Origin: Burkholderiales bacterium
GTDB lineage: Bacteria; Pseudomonadota; Gammaproteobacteria; Burkholderiales; SG8-41
Length of the DNA: 64,000 bases
Direction of reading: 5' to 3'
Assembly (NCBI GenBank): GCA_019635015.1
Contig: JAHCAG010000013.1
Location: 1-64,000 of the forward strand
In this document: positions 19,582 to 32,465 of the stretch, piece after piece
Layout of the letters: every line of letters begins with the position of its first letter
How positions within the stretch are numbered: the stretch's first letter is position 1
Translations under genes and position numbers: made by a program
Notes under the pieces: generated by a model
The model's input: only the letters and a program-made list of their open reading frames with translations
Told to the model about the DNA's origin: nothing
The model's database searches: none

Positions 19582-20399
19582 ATCCGCCGCTCCAGCTTCG
19601 CCTCCTGCAGGATCGTGGTGGCGAGTTCCTCGACCGATTTGCTGGTGGCGTCGAGATAGGGGATGCCTTCCTGGCGCATCAGTGCCTCGGCTTCACGGAT
19701 CTCGAATTCGCAGTTGGCCAGTGTGGCGTATTTGCTGCCCGGCCGGCGCTCGTTGCGGATCTGCTGCAGCCGGGCAGGCTTGATGGTCAGTCCGTAGAGC
19801 CTGTTTCGCAACGATTTGATCTGAGCCGGCAGCTGCATGGTGCTGAAATCCTCCGGGATCAGCGGATAGTTCGCGGCACGGATGCCGAATTGCATTGCAA
19901 GGTAGAGACAAGTAGGTGTTTTCCCGCAGCGTGAAACTCCGACGAGGATGATGTCGGCCTCGGTCAGATCCCGCTTCGAGACGCCGTCGTCGTGGGACAA
20001 GGCGTAGTTCACCGCCTCGATCCGGTGATGGTAGTTGACGAAGTCTTCGGTGCTGTGGGAGCGGCCGATGGCGTGGGATGCCTTGACGCCAAGTTCCTTT
20101 TCCAGCGGGGCGATAAAAATCTCAAAGGAATCAAGGAACAAGGCGTTGGCTGTGGCGACGATGCCGGCGATTTCCGTGTTGACCAGCGTGCTGATGACGA
20201 TGGGGCGCACGCCGTCCGCAGCCCCGGTGGCATTGATCTGCCGCACGAAGCCGTGGGCCTTGTCCACGGTATCGATGAAGGGGACGGTCACTTCCTTCAG
20301 CCGAACCCCGTCAAACTGGGTCAGAAGGCTGTGACCGAGCATTTCGGCGGTGATGCCGGTGCGATCTGAAACAAAAAAAGCAGTGCGGGAGGAATTCAT
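19575..20399 (-). CDS. ppsR: Phosphoenolpyruvate synthase regulatory protein (kinase/pyrophosphorylase, DUF299)
   Basis: PpsR switches PEP synthase off by ADP-dependent phosphorylation of a threonine and back on by Pi-dependent removal. The 274-residue protein begins [19 protein letters not shown] and has the P-loop-like GVSRCGKT (154-161), both diagnostic of the family. It is divergent from its target gene ppsA, with 68 bases between the starts. Confidence 0.95.
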   Translation of the reverse strand: MNSSRTAFFVSDRTGITAEMLGHSLLTQFDGVRLKEVTVPFIDTVDKAHGFVRQINATGAADGVRPIVISTLVNTEIAGIVATANALFLDSFEIFIAPLEKELGVKASHAIGRSHSTEDFVNYHHRIEAVNYALSHDDGVSKRDLTEADIILVGVSRCGKTPTCLYLAMQFGIRAANYPLIPEDFSTMQLPAQIKSLRNRLYGLTIKPARLQQIRNERRPGSKYATLANCEFEIREAEALMRQEGIPYLDATSKSVEELATTILQEAKLERRIY

Positions 20400-20467
20400 T
20401 CTCGGAACCGGTGGGGGGTTTCGGTAAAATATCGCCTTTTGACGCAGCTTACATCAAGGACACGGGC

Positions 20468-22852
20468 ATGGGCGGCAAGGAACTGGTGGTTGAACTCGGC
20501 GCGTTGCGAATGAGCGATGTCGGGCGGGTGGGCGGCAAGAACGCGTCCTTGGGGGAAATGATCAGCCAGCTGGCCGGGGCCGGGGTGCGCGTTCCCGGCG
20601 GTTTTGCGACGACTTCGGATGCCTATCGCCTGTTTCTTGCGCAGAACGGGCTCGCCGACAGGATATCGAAACGCCTTTCCACGCTTGATGCCGATGACGT
20701 CAATGCCCTGACCGCGGCGGGTGGTGAAATCCGCGGCTGGATCGTTGCGCAGGAATTCAGCCCCGATTTCCGCAAGGCGATCGAAACGGCCTACACGGAA
20801 CTGGTTGCCGATTCGGGTGCCGACGTGTCGTTTGCAGTGCGCTCGTCGGCGACTGCGGAAGATCTGCCGGATGCCTCTTTTGCGGGCCAGCAGGAAACCT
20901 ATCTCAACGTGCACGGCCTTGACAACCTGTTCGAGGCGATCCGGCATGTGTTTGCGTCGCTCTACAACGACCGCGCGATTTCCTACCGCGTGCACAAGGG
21001 CTTCACCCACGACGAGGTGGCGCTGTCGGCTGCGGTGCAGCGCATGGTGCGCAGTGACAAGGGATCGAGCGGCGTGATGTTCACGCTCGACACCGAATCC
21101 GGTTTCGACCAGGTGGTGTTCATCACGTCGGCCTACGGGCTTGGTGAGACGGTGGTGCAGGGGCAGGTCAATCCGGACGAGTTTTATGTCTACAAGCGTG
21201 GCCTCAAGGAAGGCCGGGATGCGATCCTGCGCAGGGGGCTGGGCTCGAAGGCGTTGCGCATGGTGTTTACAGATGATCGTGCGGCCGGCAAGTCGGTGCG
21301 GACCATCGATGTGCCCGAGGCGGAGCGGCGCAGGTTTTCGATTACTGACGCCGAAGTCAGCGAGCTGGCGCGTTATGCCGTGATCATCGAATCGCACTAC
21401 CAGCGGCCGATGGACATCGAATGGGGCAAGGACGGCAACGACGGCAAACTCTACATCCTGCAGGCGCGGCCGGAGACCGTAAAGGCCAGCGAAAAGGTCG
21501 ACACCCTGCGCCGCTACCGGCTGAAGGAGCGTTCAGAGGTGCTGGCCACCGGCCGCGCCATCGGCCAGCGCATCGGCAGCGGCCCGGTGCGGCTGATCAA
21601 AAGCGCGGCGGAGATGGATCGTGTCAAGCCCGGCGACGTGCTGGTGACCGACATGACCGACCCGGACTGGGAGCCGGTGATGAAACGGGCGGCAGCCATC
21701 GTCACCAATCGTGGTGGCCGCACCTGCCATGCGGCGATCATTGCGCGCGAACTGGGTATCCCGGCTGTCGTTGGCTGCGGCGACGCCACCCAGGTGCTGA
21801 AGGACGGCAAACCGGTCACCGTGTCCTGTGCGGAGGGTGATACCGGATTCGTCTACCGCGGCGAGCTGCAGACCGAGGTCATTGACCTGTCGCTTTCGAG
21901 CATGCCGAAATGCCCGGTCAAGATCACGATGAACGTCGGCAATCCGGAACTGGCCTTCGAGTTCCAGCGCCTGCCCAACGAAGGCGTCGGCCTGGCGCGG
22001 CTGGAGTTCATCATCGCCCGCATGATCGGGGTGCATCCCAAGGCGGTGCTGGCCTATCCCGATCTCAGCGCGGACCTCAAGCTGGCGGTGGAGGAGCACA
22101 GTGCCGGTTACGCCGATCCGGTAAGTTTTTATGTCGACAAGCTGGCCGAGGGCGTGGCTACGCTGGGTGCGGCCTTCTGGCCGAAGCCCGTGATCGTGCG
22201 CCTGTCCGACTTCAAGTCCAACGAGTATTCGAGCCTGACCGGCGGCTCGCGCTTCGAGCCGCACGAGGAAAATCCGATGCTCGGCTTCCGCGGCGCCTCG
22301 CGTTACGTGTCGCCCGTTTTCAGGGATTGTTTCGAGCTCGAGTGCCGGGCGATGAAAAAAGTGCGTGACGTGATGGGCCTGACCAATATCGAGATCATGG
22401 TGCCGTTTGTGCGGACCGTTGACGAGGGCAAGCGGGTGCTGAAGCTGCTGGCCGAGAACGGCCTCGAGCGCGGCAAAAACGGCCTGCGCATCATCATGAT
22501 GTGCGAGATTCCCTCGAATGCGATCCTTGCCGACCAGTTCCTCGAGCACTTCGACGGATTCTCCATCGGTTCCAACGACATGACGCAGATGACACTGGCG
22601 CTGGATCGCGATTCGGGCATCATCGCCGATGCCTTCGATGAGCGTGATCCGGCGGTCAAACACATGCTGCATCTGGCGATCGCGGCCTGCCGCAAGGCCG
22701 GCAAGTACGTGGGCATCTGCGGGCAGGGCCCGTCCGACCATCCGGATCTTGCGGAGTGGCTGGTGAAGGAGGGCATCGAGAGCCTGTCACTGAACCCCGA
22801 TACCGTGGTCGAAACCTGGCTCTATCTGGCGCGGGGCGGCAAGCCCGCGTGA
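20468..22852 (+). CDS. ppsA: Phosphoenolpyruvate synthase
   Basis: PpsA converts pyruvate and ATP to PEP, AMP and phosphate for gluconeogenesis. I choose the ATG at 20468 (794 residues): it has an AAGGA Shine-Dalgarno and matches the family length, whereas the frame open further upstream does not align with the family. Domains are the N-terminal ATP-binding region, the swivelling phosphohistidine domain with H421 in [10 protein letters not shown], and the C-terminal PEP-binding barrel ending [22 protein letters not shown] at 20425-20430 is a possible -10, with only a poor -35 partner. Confidence 0.97.
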   Translation: MGGKELVVELGALRMSDVGRVGGKNASLGEMISQLAGAGVRVPGGFATTSDAYRLFLAQNGLADRISKRLSTLDADDVNALTAAGGEIRGWIVAQEFSPDFRKAIETAYTELVADSGADVSFAVRSSATAEDLPDASFAGQQETYLNVHGLDNLFEAIRHVFASLYNDRAISYRVHKGFTHDEVALSAAVQRMVRSDKGSSGVMFTLDTESGFDQVVFITSAYGLGETVVQGQVNPDEFYVYKRGLKEGRDAILRRGLGSKALRMVFTDDRAAGKSVRTIDVPEAERRRFSITDAEVSELARYAVIIESHYQRPMDIEWGKDGNDGKLYILQARPETVKASEKVDTLRRYRLKERSEVLATGRAIGQRIGSGPVRLIKSAAEMDRVKPGDVLVTDMTDPDWEPVMKRAAAIVTNRGGRTCHAAIIARELGIPAVVGCGDATQVLKDGKPVTVSCAEGDTGFVYRGELQTEVIDLSLSSMPKCPVKITMNVGNPELAFEFQRLPNEGVGLARLEFIIARMIGVHPKAVLAYPDLSADLKLAVEEHSAGYADPVSFYVDKLAEGVATLGAAFWPKPVIVRLSDFKSNEYSSLTGGSRFEPHEENPMLGFRGASRYVSPVFRDCFELECRAMKKVRDVMGLTNIEIMVPFVRTVDEGKRVLKLLAENGLERGKNGLRIIMMCEIPSNAILADQFLEHFDGFSIGSNDMTQMTLALDRDSGIIADAFDERDPAVKHMLHLAIAACRKAGKYVGICGQGPSDHPDLAEWLVKEGIESLSLNPDTVVETWLYLARGGKPA

Positions 22853-24588
<1,736 letters not shown>

Positions 24589-24607
24589 GAGCATCCCGGA
24601 GCGGCCC

Positions 24608-25441
24608 ATGAAACTCTGCGGATTCGAAGCCGGACTCGACCGGCCGCTGTTCCTGATCGCCGGACCTGATACCCTCGAAAACGAGCAGATGTGCCTTGAT
24701 GTTGCGGGCCATCTGAAAGAGCAGGCCGGCCGGCTGCAAATGCCCTACGTGTTCAAGGGCTCTTTCGACAAGGCCAACCGCACCTCGGGCAAAAGCTACC
24801 GCGGTCCCGGCGTCGAAGAAGGACTGCGCATACTCGAAGCGGTGAAGCGGCAGATCGGCGTGCCGGTGCTGACCGACGTGCACGAAGACACGCCGCTCTC
24901 CGAAGTCGCGGCGGTGGTGGACGTCATCCAGACCCCGGCCTTCCTCTGCCGGCAGACCAATTTCATCCGCAGCGTGGCCAGCCAGCGCAAGCCGGTGAAC
25001 ATCAAGAAGGGCCAGTTCCTCTCGCCCTGGGAAATGGCCAATGTTGTCGACAAGGCGCGCAGCACAGGCAACGAGCAGATCATGGTCTGTGAGCGCGGCT
25101 TCAGCTTCGGCTACAACAACCTGGTCGTCGACATGCGGGGGCTGGCGGTGATGCGCGGCACCGGCTGTCCGGTGGTGTTCGACGCGACCCATTCGGTGCA
25201 GCTGCCGGGCGGACAGGGCAGTGCCAGCGGCGGCCAGCGCGAGCATATTCCGGTGCTGGCGCGCGCTGCGGTGGCTGCCGGCGTCTCCGGCGTGTTCATG
25301 GAAACCCATCCGAAGCCGGACGAGGCGCTTTGCGATGGCCCGAATTCCTGGCCGCTCGCATTGATGGGTGAATTGCTGGATACCCTTCACGCTCTCGACG
25401 CAACGGTCAAAAGCCGCCGTTTCGTGGAACAGCATGTATAA
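24608..25441 (+). CDS. kdsA: 3-deoxy-8-phosphooctulonate synthase (KDO-8-P synthase)
   Basis: KdsA condenses PEP with arabinose 5-phosphate to make KDO-8-P for the LPS inner core. The 277-residue protein carries [18 protein letters not shown] and [12 protein letters not shown], matching the DAHP/KDO8P synthase barrel. pyrG-kdsA-eno is a common proteobacterial order. It links CTP (needed to activate KDO), KDO itself, and PEP metabolism. Confidence 0.98.
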   Translation: MKLCGFEAGLDRPLFLIAGPDTLENEQMCLDVAGHLKEQAGRLQMPYVFKGSFDKANRTSGKSYRGPGVEEGLRILEAVKRQIGVPVLTDVHEDTPLSEVAAVVDVIQTPAFLCRQTNFIRSVASQRKPVNIKKGQFLSPWEMANVVDKARSTGNEQIMVCERGFSFGYNNLVVDMRGLAVMRGTGCPVVFDATHSVQLPGGQGSASGGQREHIPVLARAAVAAGVSGVFMETHPKPDEALCDGPNSWPLALMGELLDTLHALDATVKSRRFVEQHV

Positions 25442-26746
<1,305 letters not shown>

Positions 26747-26784
26747 GCCTTCACCGCGGGTTGTCCGCGTGTCTTCCTGAAGCC

Positions 26785-27093
26785 ATGCGACTGCTTGCCA
26801 TCACGCTGACCGGGCTGCTGTTGTTGATCCAGTATCCCCTTTGGCTGGGCAAGGGCGGCCTGCTGCGGGTATGGGAGATGGAGAGGCAGATCGAGGCGCA
26901 ACGCGAATCCAACGCGCGGCTGCGCGCGCGCAATGCAGTGCTGGATGCCGAGGTCCGTGACCTCAAGCAGGGGCTGGAGGCTGCGGAAGAGCGCGCGCGC
27001 AACGAACTGGGGATGATCCGCCGGGATGAGGTGTTTTTCCAGGTGCTCGAGGGGGTGCCCGGCAACGGGCCGGCGGCGCCAACGGGCAAATAG
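26785..27093 (+). CDS. ftsB: Cell division protein FtsB (DivIC-like septum protein)
   Basis: FtsB is a small bitopic inner-membrane protein that joins FtsL and FtsQ at the septum. Starting at the ATG at 26785 gives 102 residues: one membrane segment (about 3-20) and then a charged coiled coil (about 28-75), the standard FtsB layout. Its place directly after eno is conserved in proteobacteria. An in-frame TTG at 26761 would add eight residues without precedent. Confidence 0.93.
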   Translation: MRLLAITLTGLLLLIQYPLWLGKGGLLRVWEMERQIEAQRESNARLRARNAVLDAEVRDLKQGLEAAEERARNELGMIRRDEVFFQVLEGVPGNGPAAPTGK

Positions 27094-27140
27094 CGGCAGG
27101 CCCGGTCTGCCCGGTCAATCGGCAAGGAAAGCGGAAACAG

Positions 27141-27992
27141 ATGGGTGCAATCATCATCGACGGCGCTGCGATGGCGCGGCAGGTGCTGGAAGAACAGAAA
27201 TCGGCTGCCGGGCTGCTGGCGCAGCGGGGTTGCGTGCCGGGCCTTGCTGTCGTGCTTGTCGGCGATGATCCTGCTTCCGCTGTGTACGTCCGCAGCAAGG
27301 AGCGCGCCTGCCGCGAGGCCGGTGTAAGCACCTTTGATACCCGCCTGCCGGCGGCGACAACGACGGCGGAGATGCTGGAGAAAATTGACGCGCTGAACAA
27401 TGATGTCCGGGTGCACGGCATCCTGGTGCAGCTGCCATTGCCGGCGCACATCGATGCAGTGACAGTCCTGCAGCACATTGATCCCGCAAAGGATGTCGAC
27501 GGCTTCACCTGGCGCAGCCTGGGGGCGCTGCTCGACGGCCATGCCCTGCTGGCGCCTTGCACACCGTCGGGCTGCATGCTGATGCTTGAGCGCGCGGGCG
27601 TGCCGGTGGCCGGCCGCCAGGCGGTGGTGATCGGGCGCAGCAGCATTGTCGGCAAACCGGCGGCCCTGATGCTGCTCCAGCGCAACGCGACGGTCACGAT
27701 CTGCCATTCCCGCACTCCGGAACTGGCGGCGATCACGCGCGCAGCGGACATCCTGATCTGTGCGGCAGGAAAGCCGCGGATGGTCACCGCGGACATGGTC
27801 AAGCCCGGCGCCGCGGTGATCGATGTCGGCATCAACCGCCTGCCTGACGGCAAATTGTGCGGGGACGTGGATTACGATGCCGTGCAGGAACGGGCCGGGT
27901 GGATCACGCCGGTTCCGGGCGGTGTCGGCCCGATGACGGTGGCGATGGTGATTGCCAATGTCATCGCCGCGGCAGGGCGCCTGACGAGCTGA
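27141..27992 (+). CDS. folD: Bifunctional methylenetetrahydrofolate dehydrogenase/cyclohydrolase
   Basis: FolD interconverts methylene-THF and formyl-THF in one-carbon metabolism, using NADP. The 283-residue protein shows VGDDPASAVYVRSKERACRE (with the catalytic lysine), the nucleotide-binding GRSSIVGKPAALML and the C-terminal PVPGGVGPMTVAM. No operon partner is evident; a short membrane-peptide gene converges on it. Confidence 0.98.
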   Translation: MGAIIIDGAAMARQVLEEQKSAAGLLAQRGCVPGLAVVLVGDDPASAVYVRSKERACREAGVSTFDTRLPAATTTAEMLEKIDALNNDVRVHGILVQLPLPAHIDAVTVLQHIDPAKDVDGFTWRSLGALLDGHALLAPCTPSGCMLMLERAGVPVAGRQAVVIGRSSIVGKPAALMLLQRNATVTICHSRTPELAAITRAADILICAAGKPRMVTADMVKPGAAVIDVGINRLPDGKLCGDVDYDAVQERAGWITPVPGGVGPMTVAMVIANVIAAAGRLTS

Positions 27993-28030
27993 AAACATGC
28001 CCACGCTTCATATTGCCTGGGAGCAAGTCA

Positions 28031-28165
28031 TCAACAGGAAAAGCTGTTGGCAAACCCCAGCAGCAATTCCGGGCTGAAATAACCTTGAAACACGGCATAA
28101 CTCAGCGATGCCGCAAGGATGGACAGCAGTATCCAAACCAGCATTTTTTTTTGTGCGACACTCAT
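28031..28165 (-). CDS. Small single-span membrane peptide, 44 residues
   Basis: This short frame encodes a basic start (MSVAQKKM), a hydrophobic helix (about residues 9-26) and a short tail rich in aromatic and aliphatic residues ending in cysteine. The pattern of positive residues followed by one membrane span is that of a real small membrane protein. It is the only coding-like content of the folD / flavoprotein gap. The Shine-Dalgarno is weak, and a run of nine A residues sits in codons 5-8, where slippage is possible. I do not recognise a function. Confidence 0.5.
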   Translation of the reverse strand: MSVAQKKMLVWILLSILAASLSYAVFQGYFSPELLLGFANSFSC

Positions 28166-28291
28166 CGCGGTAACTGGACGGACAAGGGTGGCGACGGATT
28201 TTGATTATGGCATGGCGCACGGCGGCGGATCGATATTTCCGGGAACGATGAACATATAACCAGTGACTCCAAGGCACGGACAGGCGGTTGA

Positions 28292-28297
28292 TATAAT
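28292..28297 (+). promoter_or_regulatory. Perfect TATAAT -10 element ahead of the large flavoprotein gene
   Basis: A consensus TATAAT lies 20 bases before the GTG start. No good -35 hexamer stands 16-18 bases upstream, so an activator or another -35-like contact may be needed. The transcript leader would be only about 12-15 bases. Confidence 0.45.
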
Positions 28298-28317
28298 CGC
28301 GGTTTTCTGCATCTGCC

Positions 28318-31300
28318 GTGACCATCTTGAGCTCCGCTTCCGAACTGTCGCTCCCGTCCGGTTTTTCGTTCGCTGATCTTTATGCGCGGGACGGACTGAT
28401 ACGCATTGACCGCAGGTTTCTTGAGGTCATCGCCATTGCCGATACAGGGCTGCACGAAAGGCTGCTGGCCGCGCGCGCGGGAGCAGCAGCCCTCACGGCC
28501 AAGGCGGAGTCGGAGCTGCTGCTGGCGCTGGCGCCGCATCTGGATGATTTCATCGCGCAGCTTTTCGGCATTGAAGCCGAAGTCAATGTGCTGTCGGCGC
28601 AACATCATGAGCTGGCACCCCTGTACCGGGTCAAGCGCCTGTTCGTGCAGCGCAAGGCCATGCACAAATACAAGGCGGAGACGGCCGCGGGCATCGACGG
28701 GGATGCGGTGGCCGCGCAACTGGCTGCGTTGTTCGGCGAGCCTCTGACCGAACTGGCTTTTGCCCGCCATGTCGAAAAATGGCAGCAGGACGAACAGGAG
28801 CATGCCGCAAAGCTCGAACTGGCGCTGCAGTACGCCGCCTGGGCGGCGCATATCGGAACCGGCCATGCCCGCCACCATGCCGGGGTGCTGTTCAGGTCGC
28901 CGCACAAGCTCGACGTGCAGAACCTGGTGCCGGTGCAGACTGGCAGTGGCGGGGGTTATACCGAGCACCGTTTCGACGTGTCCAGGCTGCGGCTGCGCGA
29001 GGGATTCAAGCTGACCGACCGCGGCACCGACCTTGCCGGCGCGTTAGACGAGGCCAACTACTGCATCTGGTGCCACGAGCAGGGCAAGGATTCCTGTTCC
29101 AAGGGGCTGCTGCAGAAAGGCGCCAGCGGCCGCGGTGCAGCGTCTTTCAAGAAGTCACCGTTCGGCATCACGCTGGCCGGCTGCCCGCTGGAAGAGAAGA
29201 TTTCCGAGTTCCACAAGGCCAAGACCGAGGGACTGGTGATCGGTGCGCTGGCGATCATCACCATCGACAATCCGATGGTCGCGGCGACCGGCCACCGCAT
29301 CTGCAACGATTGCATGAAAGCCTGCATCTACCAGAAGCAGGAGCCGGTCAACATTCCGCAGGCCGAGACACGGACGCTGAAGGATGTGCTCGAACTGCCC
29401 TGGGGATTCGAGATATACAGCCTGCTGACACGCTGGAATCCGCTGAACCTGCGCAACCCCCTGCCGAAAGCGCCGACCGGCAGGCGGGTGCTGGTGGTGG
29501 GCATGGGGCCGGCCGGATTCTCGCTGTCGCATTTCCTGATGAACGACGGCCACACGGTGGTCGGCATCGACGGCCTGAAAATCGAGCCTTTGCCGCCGGA
29601 ACTGTCCGGCATCGATGTGGCAGGCGCGCGTGTTCCTTTCAGGCCGGTCCGGGATGTGCATGAACTGTATGAATCGCTCGATGAACGGGCGATGGCAGGT
29701 TTCGGCGGTGTCGCCGAATACGGCATCACCGTGCGCTGGGACAAGAATTTCCTGAAAATCATCCGCCTGCTGCTGGAGCGGCGAGCGCAGTTTGCGCTGT
29801 TCGGCGGCGTGCGTTTTGGCGGCACGGTCACCGCGGAAGATGCCTTCGCGCTGGGCTTCGATCATGTCGCACTGGCGATCGGCGCCGGCCGGCCCACGGT
29901 GCCCGACATGCCCAACGGGCTGGCACGCGGCGTGCGCACCGCTTCGGATTTCCTGATGGCGCTGCAGCTGACCGGCGCGGCAAAGGCCGGGTCGATTGCC
30001 AACATGCAGCTGCGGCTGCCGGTGGTGGTGATCGGCGGCGGTCTCACCGCGGTTGATACCGCGACCGAATCGCTTGCCTATTACCCGCTGCAGGTCGAGA
30101 AATTCCTGCAGCGCCACGAAATCCTCGTGCGTGAACGCGGCGAGGATGCCGTGCAGAAGGCCTGGGGTGCGGAGGAGCGCGAAATTGCCGCCGAGTTCAT
30201 TGCCCATGCGCGGGCGATCCGCGCCGAGCGCGCCGCTGCATTGAAAGAAGGGCGCGCGCCGCGCATCCTGCAGCTGCTGCAGTCCTGGGGCGGCGCGACG
30301 ATTGCCTATCGCAAGAGGCTGGTCGACAGCCCCTCGTACACGCTGAACCACGAGGAAGTGCACAAGGCACTGGAGGAGGGCATAACCTTCGCCGAAGGCC
30401 TCACGCCGCTGGCCATCGAAACCGACCGCCATGGCCATGCCAGCGCGCTGAAAGCCGGCGTGCAGGTCAGGGGTGATGACGGAGCCTGGCAGGACGCGGG
30501 ACAGGTGATGCTGCCGGCGCGTGCGATCCTGATCGCTGCCGGCACCCAGCCCAATACCGTGCTTGCCCGCGAGGACGCGGAGACCTTCATGCTCGACGGC
30601 CGTTATTTTCGCGCCGTCGATGCCGATGGCAATCCGGTGGCGGCGGAGAAGTCGATTTCCAAGCCGGACGCGGTCAACGTGCTGCTGGCGAAACGCGCCG
30701 ACGGCCGCTTCATCAGTTATTTCGGTGACGTGCATCCATCGTTCTTCGGCAACGTGGTCAAGGCCATCGGCAGCGCGAAGCAGGGGTATCCGGTGGTCAG
30801 CAGCGTGCTCGAACGTGTCGGCCCGGCAGTTGCGACAGACGATGCGGCTTTCCTTGGAGCCTTGCAGCGCGATCTCCGCGCCACCGTGCATGAGGTCAGG
30901 CGCCTGACGCCGACCATTGTCGAAGTGATACTGCATGCCCCGCTGGCAGCAAGGCGTTTCCAGCCGGGACAGTTTTACCGGCTGCAGAATTTTGAATCGC
31001 AGGCGGCGCAGAGTTGCGGCAGCACCCTCGCCATGGAAGGCCTTGCGCTGACCGGCGCGTGGGTGGACGCCGGCAAGGGGCTGCTGTCGACGATCGTGCT
31101 CGAAATGGGCGGCTCCAGCGACCTCTGTGCCGTGTTGAAAGCGGGTGAACCGGTGATTTTGATGGGACCCACCGGCACACCCACTGAAATTCCCTCCGGC
31201 GAGACCGTGGTTCTGGTCGGCGGCGGACTCGGCAACGCGGTGCTGTTCTCGATCGGGCAGGCGATGCGCAAGTCCGGTTGCAAGGTGCTGTATTTCGCCG

Positions 31301-31839
31301 GTTACAAGGGTATGGCAGACCGTTATCACGTCGAGAACATCGAGGCGGCGAGCGACGTCATCATCTGGTGCTGCGACGAAAAGCCCGGCTTCACGCCGTC
31401 GCGCCCGGACGACCGCAGTTTCGTCGGCAATATCGTGCAGGCGATGCATGCCTATGCCTCGGGCGAACTCGGTGCCCAGGCCATCCCGTTCCGCGACGCC
31501 GACCGTGTCATTGCCATCGGTTCGGACAGGATGATGGCGGCGGTGGCGCGGGCGCGCCATGAAGTGCTGAAGCCGTACCTGAAAGCGCAGCATCACGCGA
31601 TCGGTTCGATCAACTCGCCGATGCAGTGCATGATGAAGGAGGTTTGCGCGCAGTGCCTGCAGCCGCATGTCGACCCGCAGACCGGCAGGACAAGTTATGT
31701 GTTTTCCTGCTTCAACCAGGACCAGCCGCTCGATTGCGTCGACTGGAAGGCGCTCGACCAGCGGCTGAAACAGAACTCGACCCAGGAAAAACTGACTGCG
31801 CAGTGGCTGGATCACTGCCTGACTGCACTCAAGGCTTGA
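28318..31839 (+). CDS. Three-module FeS flavoprotein: unknown N-domain, GltD-like FAD oxidoreductase, PyrK/FNR-like C-domain
   Basis: The 1173-residue protein starts at a GTG. Residues 1-245 form a mainly helical region I do not recognise. Cysteines C249, C252, C260, C289, C329, C332 and C336 could hold two [4Fe-4S] clusters, as in the GltD N-terminus. A GltD-like pair of nucleotide sites follows: GMGPAG (395-400, FAD) and IGGG (572-575, NAD(P)H). From about 860 a ferredoxin-reductase/PyrK-like module has QPGQFYRLQN, VGGGLGN (967-973) and a C-x4-C-x2-C-x18-C set (C1104, C1109, C1112, C1131) typical of the PyrK [2Fe-2S] site. It could move electrons between two pyridine nucleotides or a ferredoxin, perhaps by bifurcation. 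The real partner and role are unknown. Confidence 0.75.
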   Translation: MTILSSASELSLPSGFSFADLYARDGLIRIDRRFLEVIAIADTGLHERLLAARAGAAALTAKAESELLLALAPHLDDFIAQLFGIEAEVNVLSAQHHELAPLYRVKRLFVQRKAMHKYKAETAAGIDGDAVAAQLAALFGEPLTELAFARHVEKWQQDEQEHAAKLELALQYAAWAAHIGTGHARHHAGVLFRSPHKLDVQNLVPVQTGSGGGYTEHRFDVSRLRLREGFKLTDRGTDLAGALDEANYCIWCHEQGKDSCSKGLLQKGASGRGAASFKKSPFGITLAGCPLEEKISEFHKAKTEGLVIGALAIITIDNPMVAATGHRICNDCMKACIYQKQEPVNIPQAETRTLKDVLELPWGFEIYSLLTRWNPLNLRNPLPKAPTGRRVLVVGMGPAGFSLSHFLMNDGHTVVGIDGLKIEPLPPELSGIDVAGARVPFRPVRDVHELYESLDERAMAGFGGVAEYGITVRWDKNFLKIIRLLLERRAQFALFGGVRFGGTVTAEDAFALGFDHVALAIGAGRPTVPDMPNGLARGVRTASDFLMALQLTGAAKAGSIANMQLRLPVVVIGGGLTAVDTATESLAYYPLQVEKFLQRHEILVRERGEDAVQKAWGAEEREIAAEFIAHARAIRAERAAALKEGRAPRILQLLQSWGGATIAYRKRLVDSPSYTLNHEEVHKALEEGITFAEGLTPLAIETDRHGHASALKAGVQVRGDDGAWQDAGQVMLPARAILIAAGTQPNTVLAREDAETFMLDGRYFRAVDADGNPVAAEKSISKPDAVNVLLAKRADGRFISYFGDVHPSFFGNVVKAIGSAKQGYPVVSSVLERVGPAVATDDAAFLGALQRDLRATVHEVRRLTPTIVEVILHAPLAARRFQPGQFYRLQNFESQAAQSCGSTLAMEGLALTGAWVDAGKGLLSTIVLEMGGSSDLCAVLKAGEPVILMGPTGTPTEIPSGETVVLVGGGLGNAVLFSIGQAMRKSGCKVLYFAGYKGMADRYHVENIEAASDVIIWCCDEKPGFTPSRPDDRSFVGNIVQAMHAYASGELGAQAIPFRDADRVIAIGSDRMMAAVARARHEVLKPYLKAQHHAIGSINSPMQCMMKEVCAQCLQPHVDPQTGRTSYVFSCFNQDQPLDCVDWKALDQRLKQNSTQEKLTAQWLDHCLTALKA

Positions 31840-31859
31840 TCGGTATTTTATAACTTATT

Positions 31860-31883
31860 GATTATAAACAACTTTTTATAATC
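31860..31883. terminator. AT-rich hairpin between convergent genes
   Basis: GATTATAAA and TTTATAATC form a perfect 9-bp stem around a 6-base loop, immediately between the flavoprotein stop and the stop of the minus-strand unknown gene. It is weak in GC but flanked by A/T runs, so it may act as a bidirectional terminator. Confidence 0.45.
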
Positions 31884-32465
31884 TTACCCAGGATCTTCGA
31901 CGCGCCAGAGGCTGCGTTCGAGGCGTGCGCCCAATGCACTCAATCCCGCGGCAACCGGCGCCGGATCCCCGCAGACGATGAACCGCGGCACGTCCTTGCC
32001 GCCCGACTGGTAGTCCAGTGCAGACAGGCCGGCGTCGGCGAGGATTTCACTTACGGCGGGGCAGGCCGATTCAGCGCAGAAGATGCCGGACCACGCATAT
32101 ACGTCGCCGCGGCGCAACGGGTTGCCGGAGTCTTCACCGCCCGCATAAAGAGGGCGCTCGAAACGCCGGTAGAGCTTGCGCATGCCGAGCCGGATCGCTT
32201 CGAAATCCGGACTGGCCGCGCGTGCGGCCATGTCGGTGTGCTGGCCGGCCATGTCCGGAAAATCCAGGCGCCAAAGCGTGTCGGGCCAGTCATCGCCGCC
32301 TTCGATTTTCGCGCAGACCTGTCCACGCGGCAGGCCAAGGGCCGAGCGCACATCGCAGGCCCTGATGCGCTGGCGCAGCACCGCGGCTTCCTTGCCGGGG
32401 TGCGCGTAGTAGAAGTTCAGCGAAACGATCAAATCGCGGACATCAGGGGTTGCGTCCGACCTCAC
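31884..32465 (-). CDS. Uncharacterised 193-residue protein, possibly ABM-like N-terminal domain
   Basis: I do not recognise this family. The first half (LIVSLNFYYAHPGKEAAVLR, then a WRLDF strand) resembles the dimeric alpha/beta-barrel (ABM-like) fold in its strand-helix-strand order. The second half contains YAWSGIFCAESACPAV and a strand FIVCGD. There is no signal peptide or membrane span. Its start lies inside the 3' end of the aminotransferase gene on the same strand (23-base overlap), so the two are almost certainly co-transcribed and perhaps functionally linked. The start codon is uncertain; a later start would remove the overlap. Confidence 0.6.
   Translation of the reverse strand: MRSDATPDVRDLIVSLNFYYAHPGKEAAVLRQRIRACDVRSALGLPRGQVCAKIEGGDDWPDTLWRLDFPDMAGQHTDMAARAASPDFEAIRLGMRKLYRRFERPLYAGGEDSGNPLRRGDVYAWSGIFCAESACPAVSEILADAGLSALDYQSGGKDVPRFIVCGDPAPVAAGLSALGARLERSLWRVEDPG

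Noticed and set aside
20440-20456. TTGAC...ATCAA near the ppsA start as a possible FNR box
   Set aside because: The half-sites are eight bases apart instead of four, so they do not form an FNR site.
28008-28325. Minus-strand 105-codon open frame in the folD / flavoprotein gap
   Set aside because: It overlaps the flavoprotein promoter and start and has no protein-like pattern. The 44-residue frame in another phase fits a membrane peptide much better.
29155-31815. Long minus-strand open frame (886 codons) opposite the flavoprotein gene
   Set aside because: It mirrors the codon pattern of the real gene in a GC-rich sequence; its translation is rich in Arg, His and Gln with no recognisable domain, whereas the plus strand shows clear FAD, NAD and FeS motifs.
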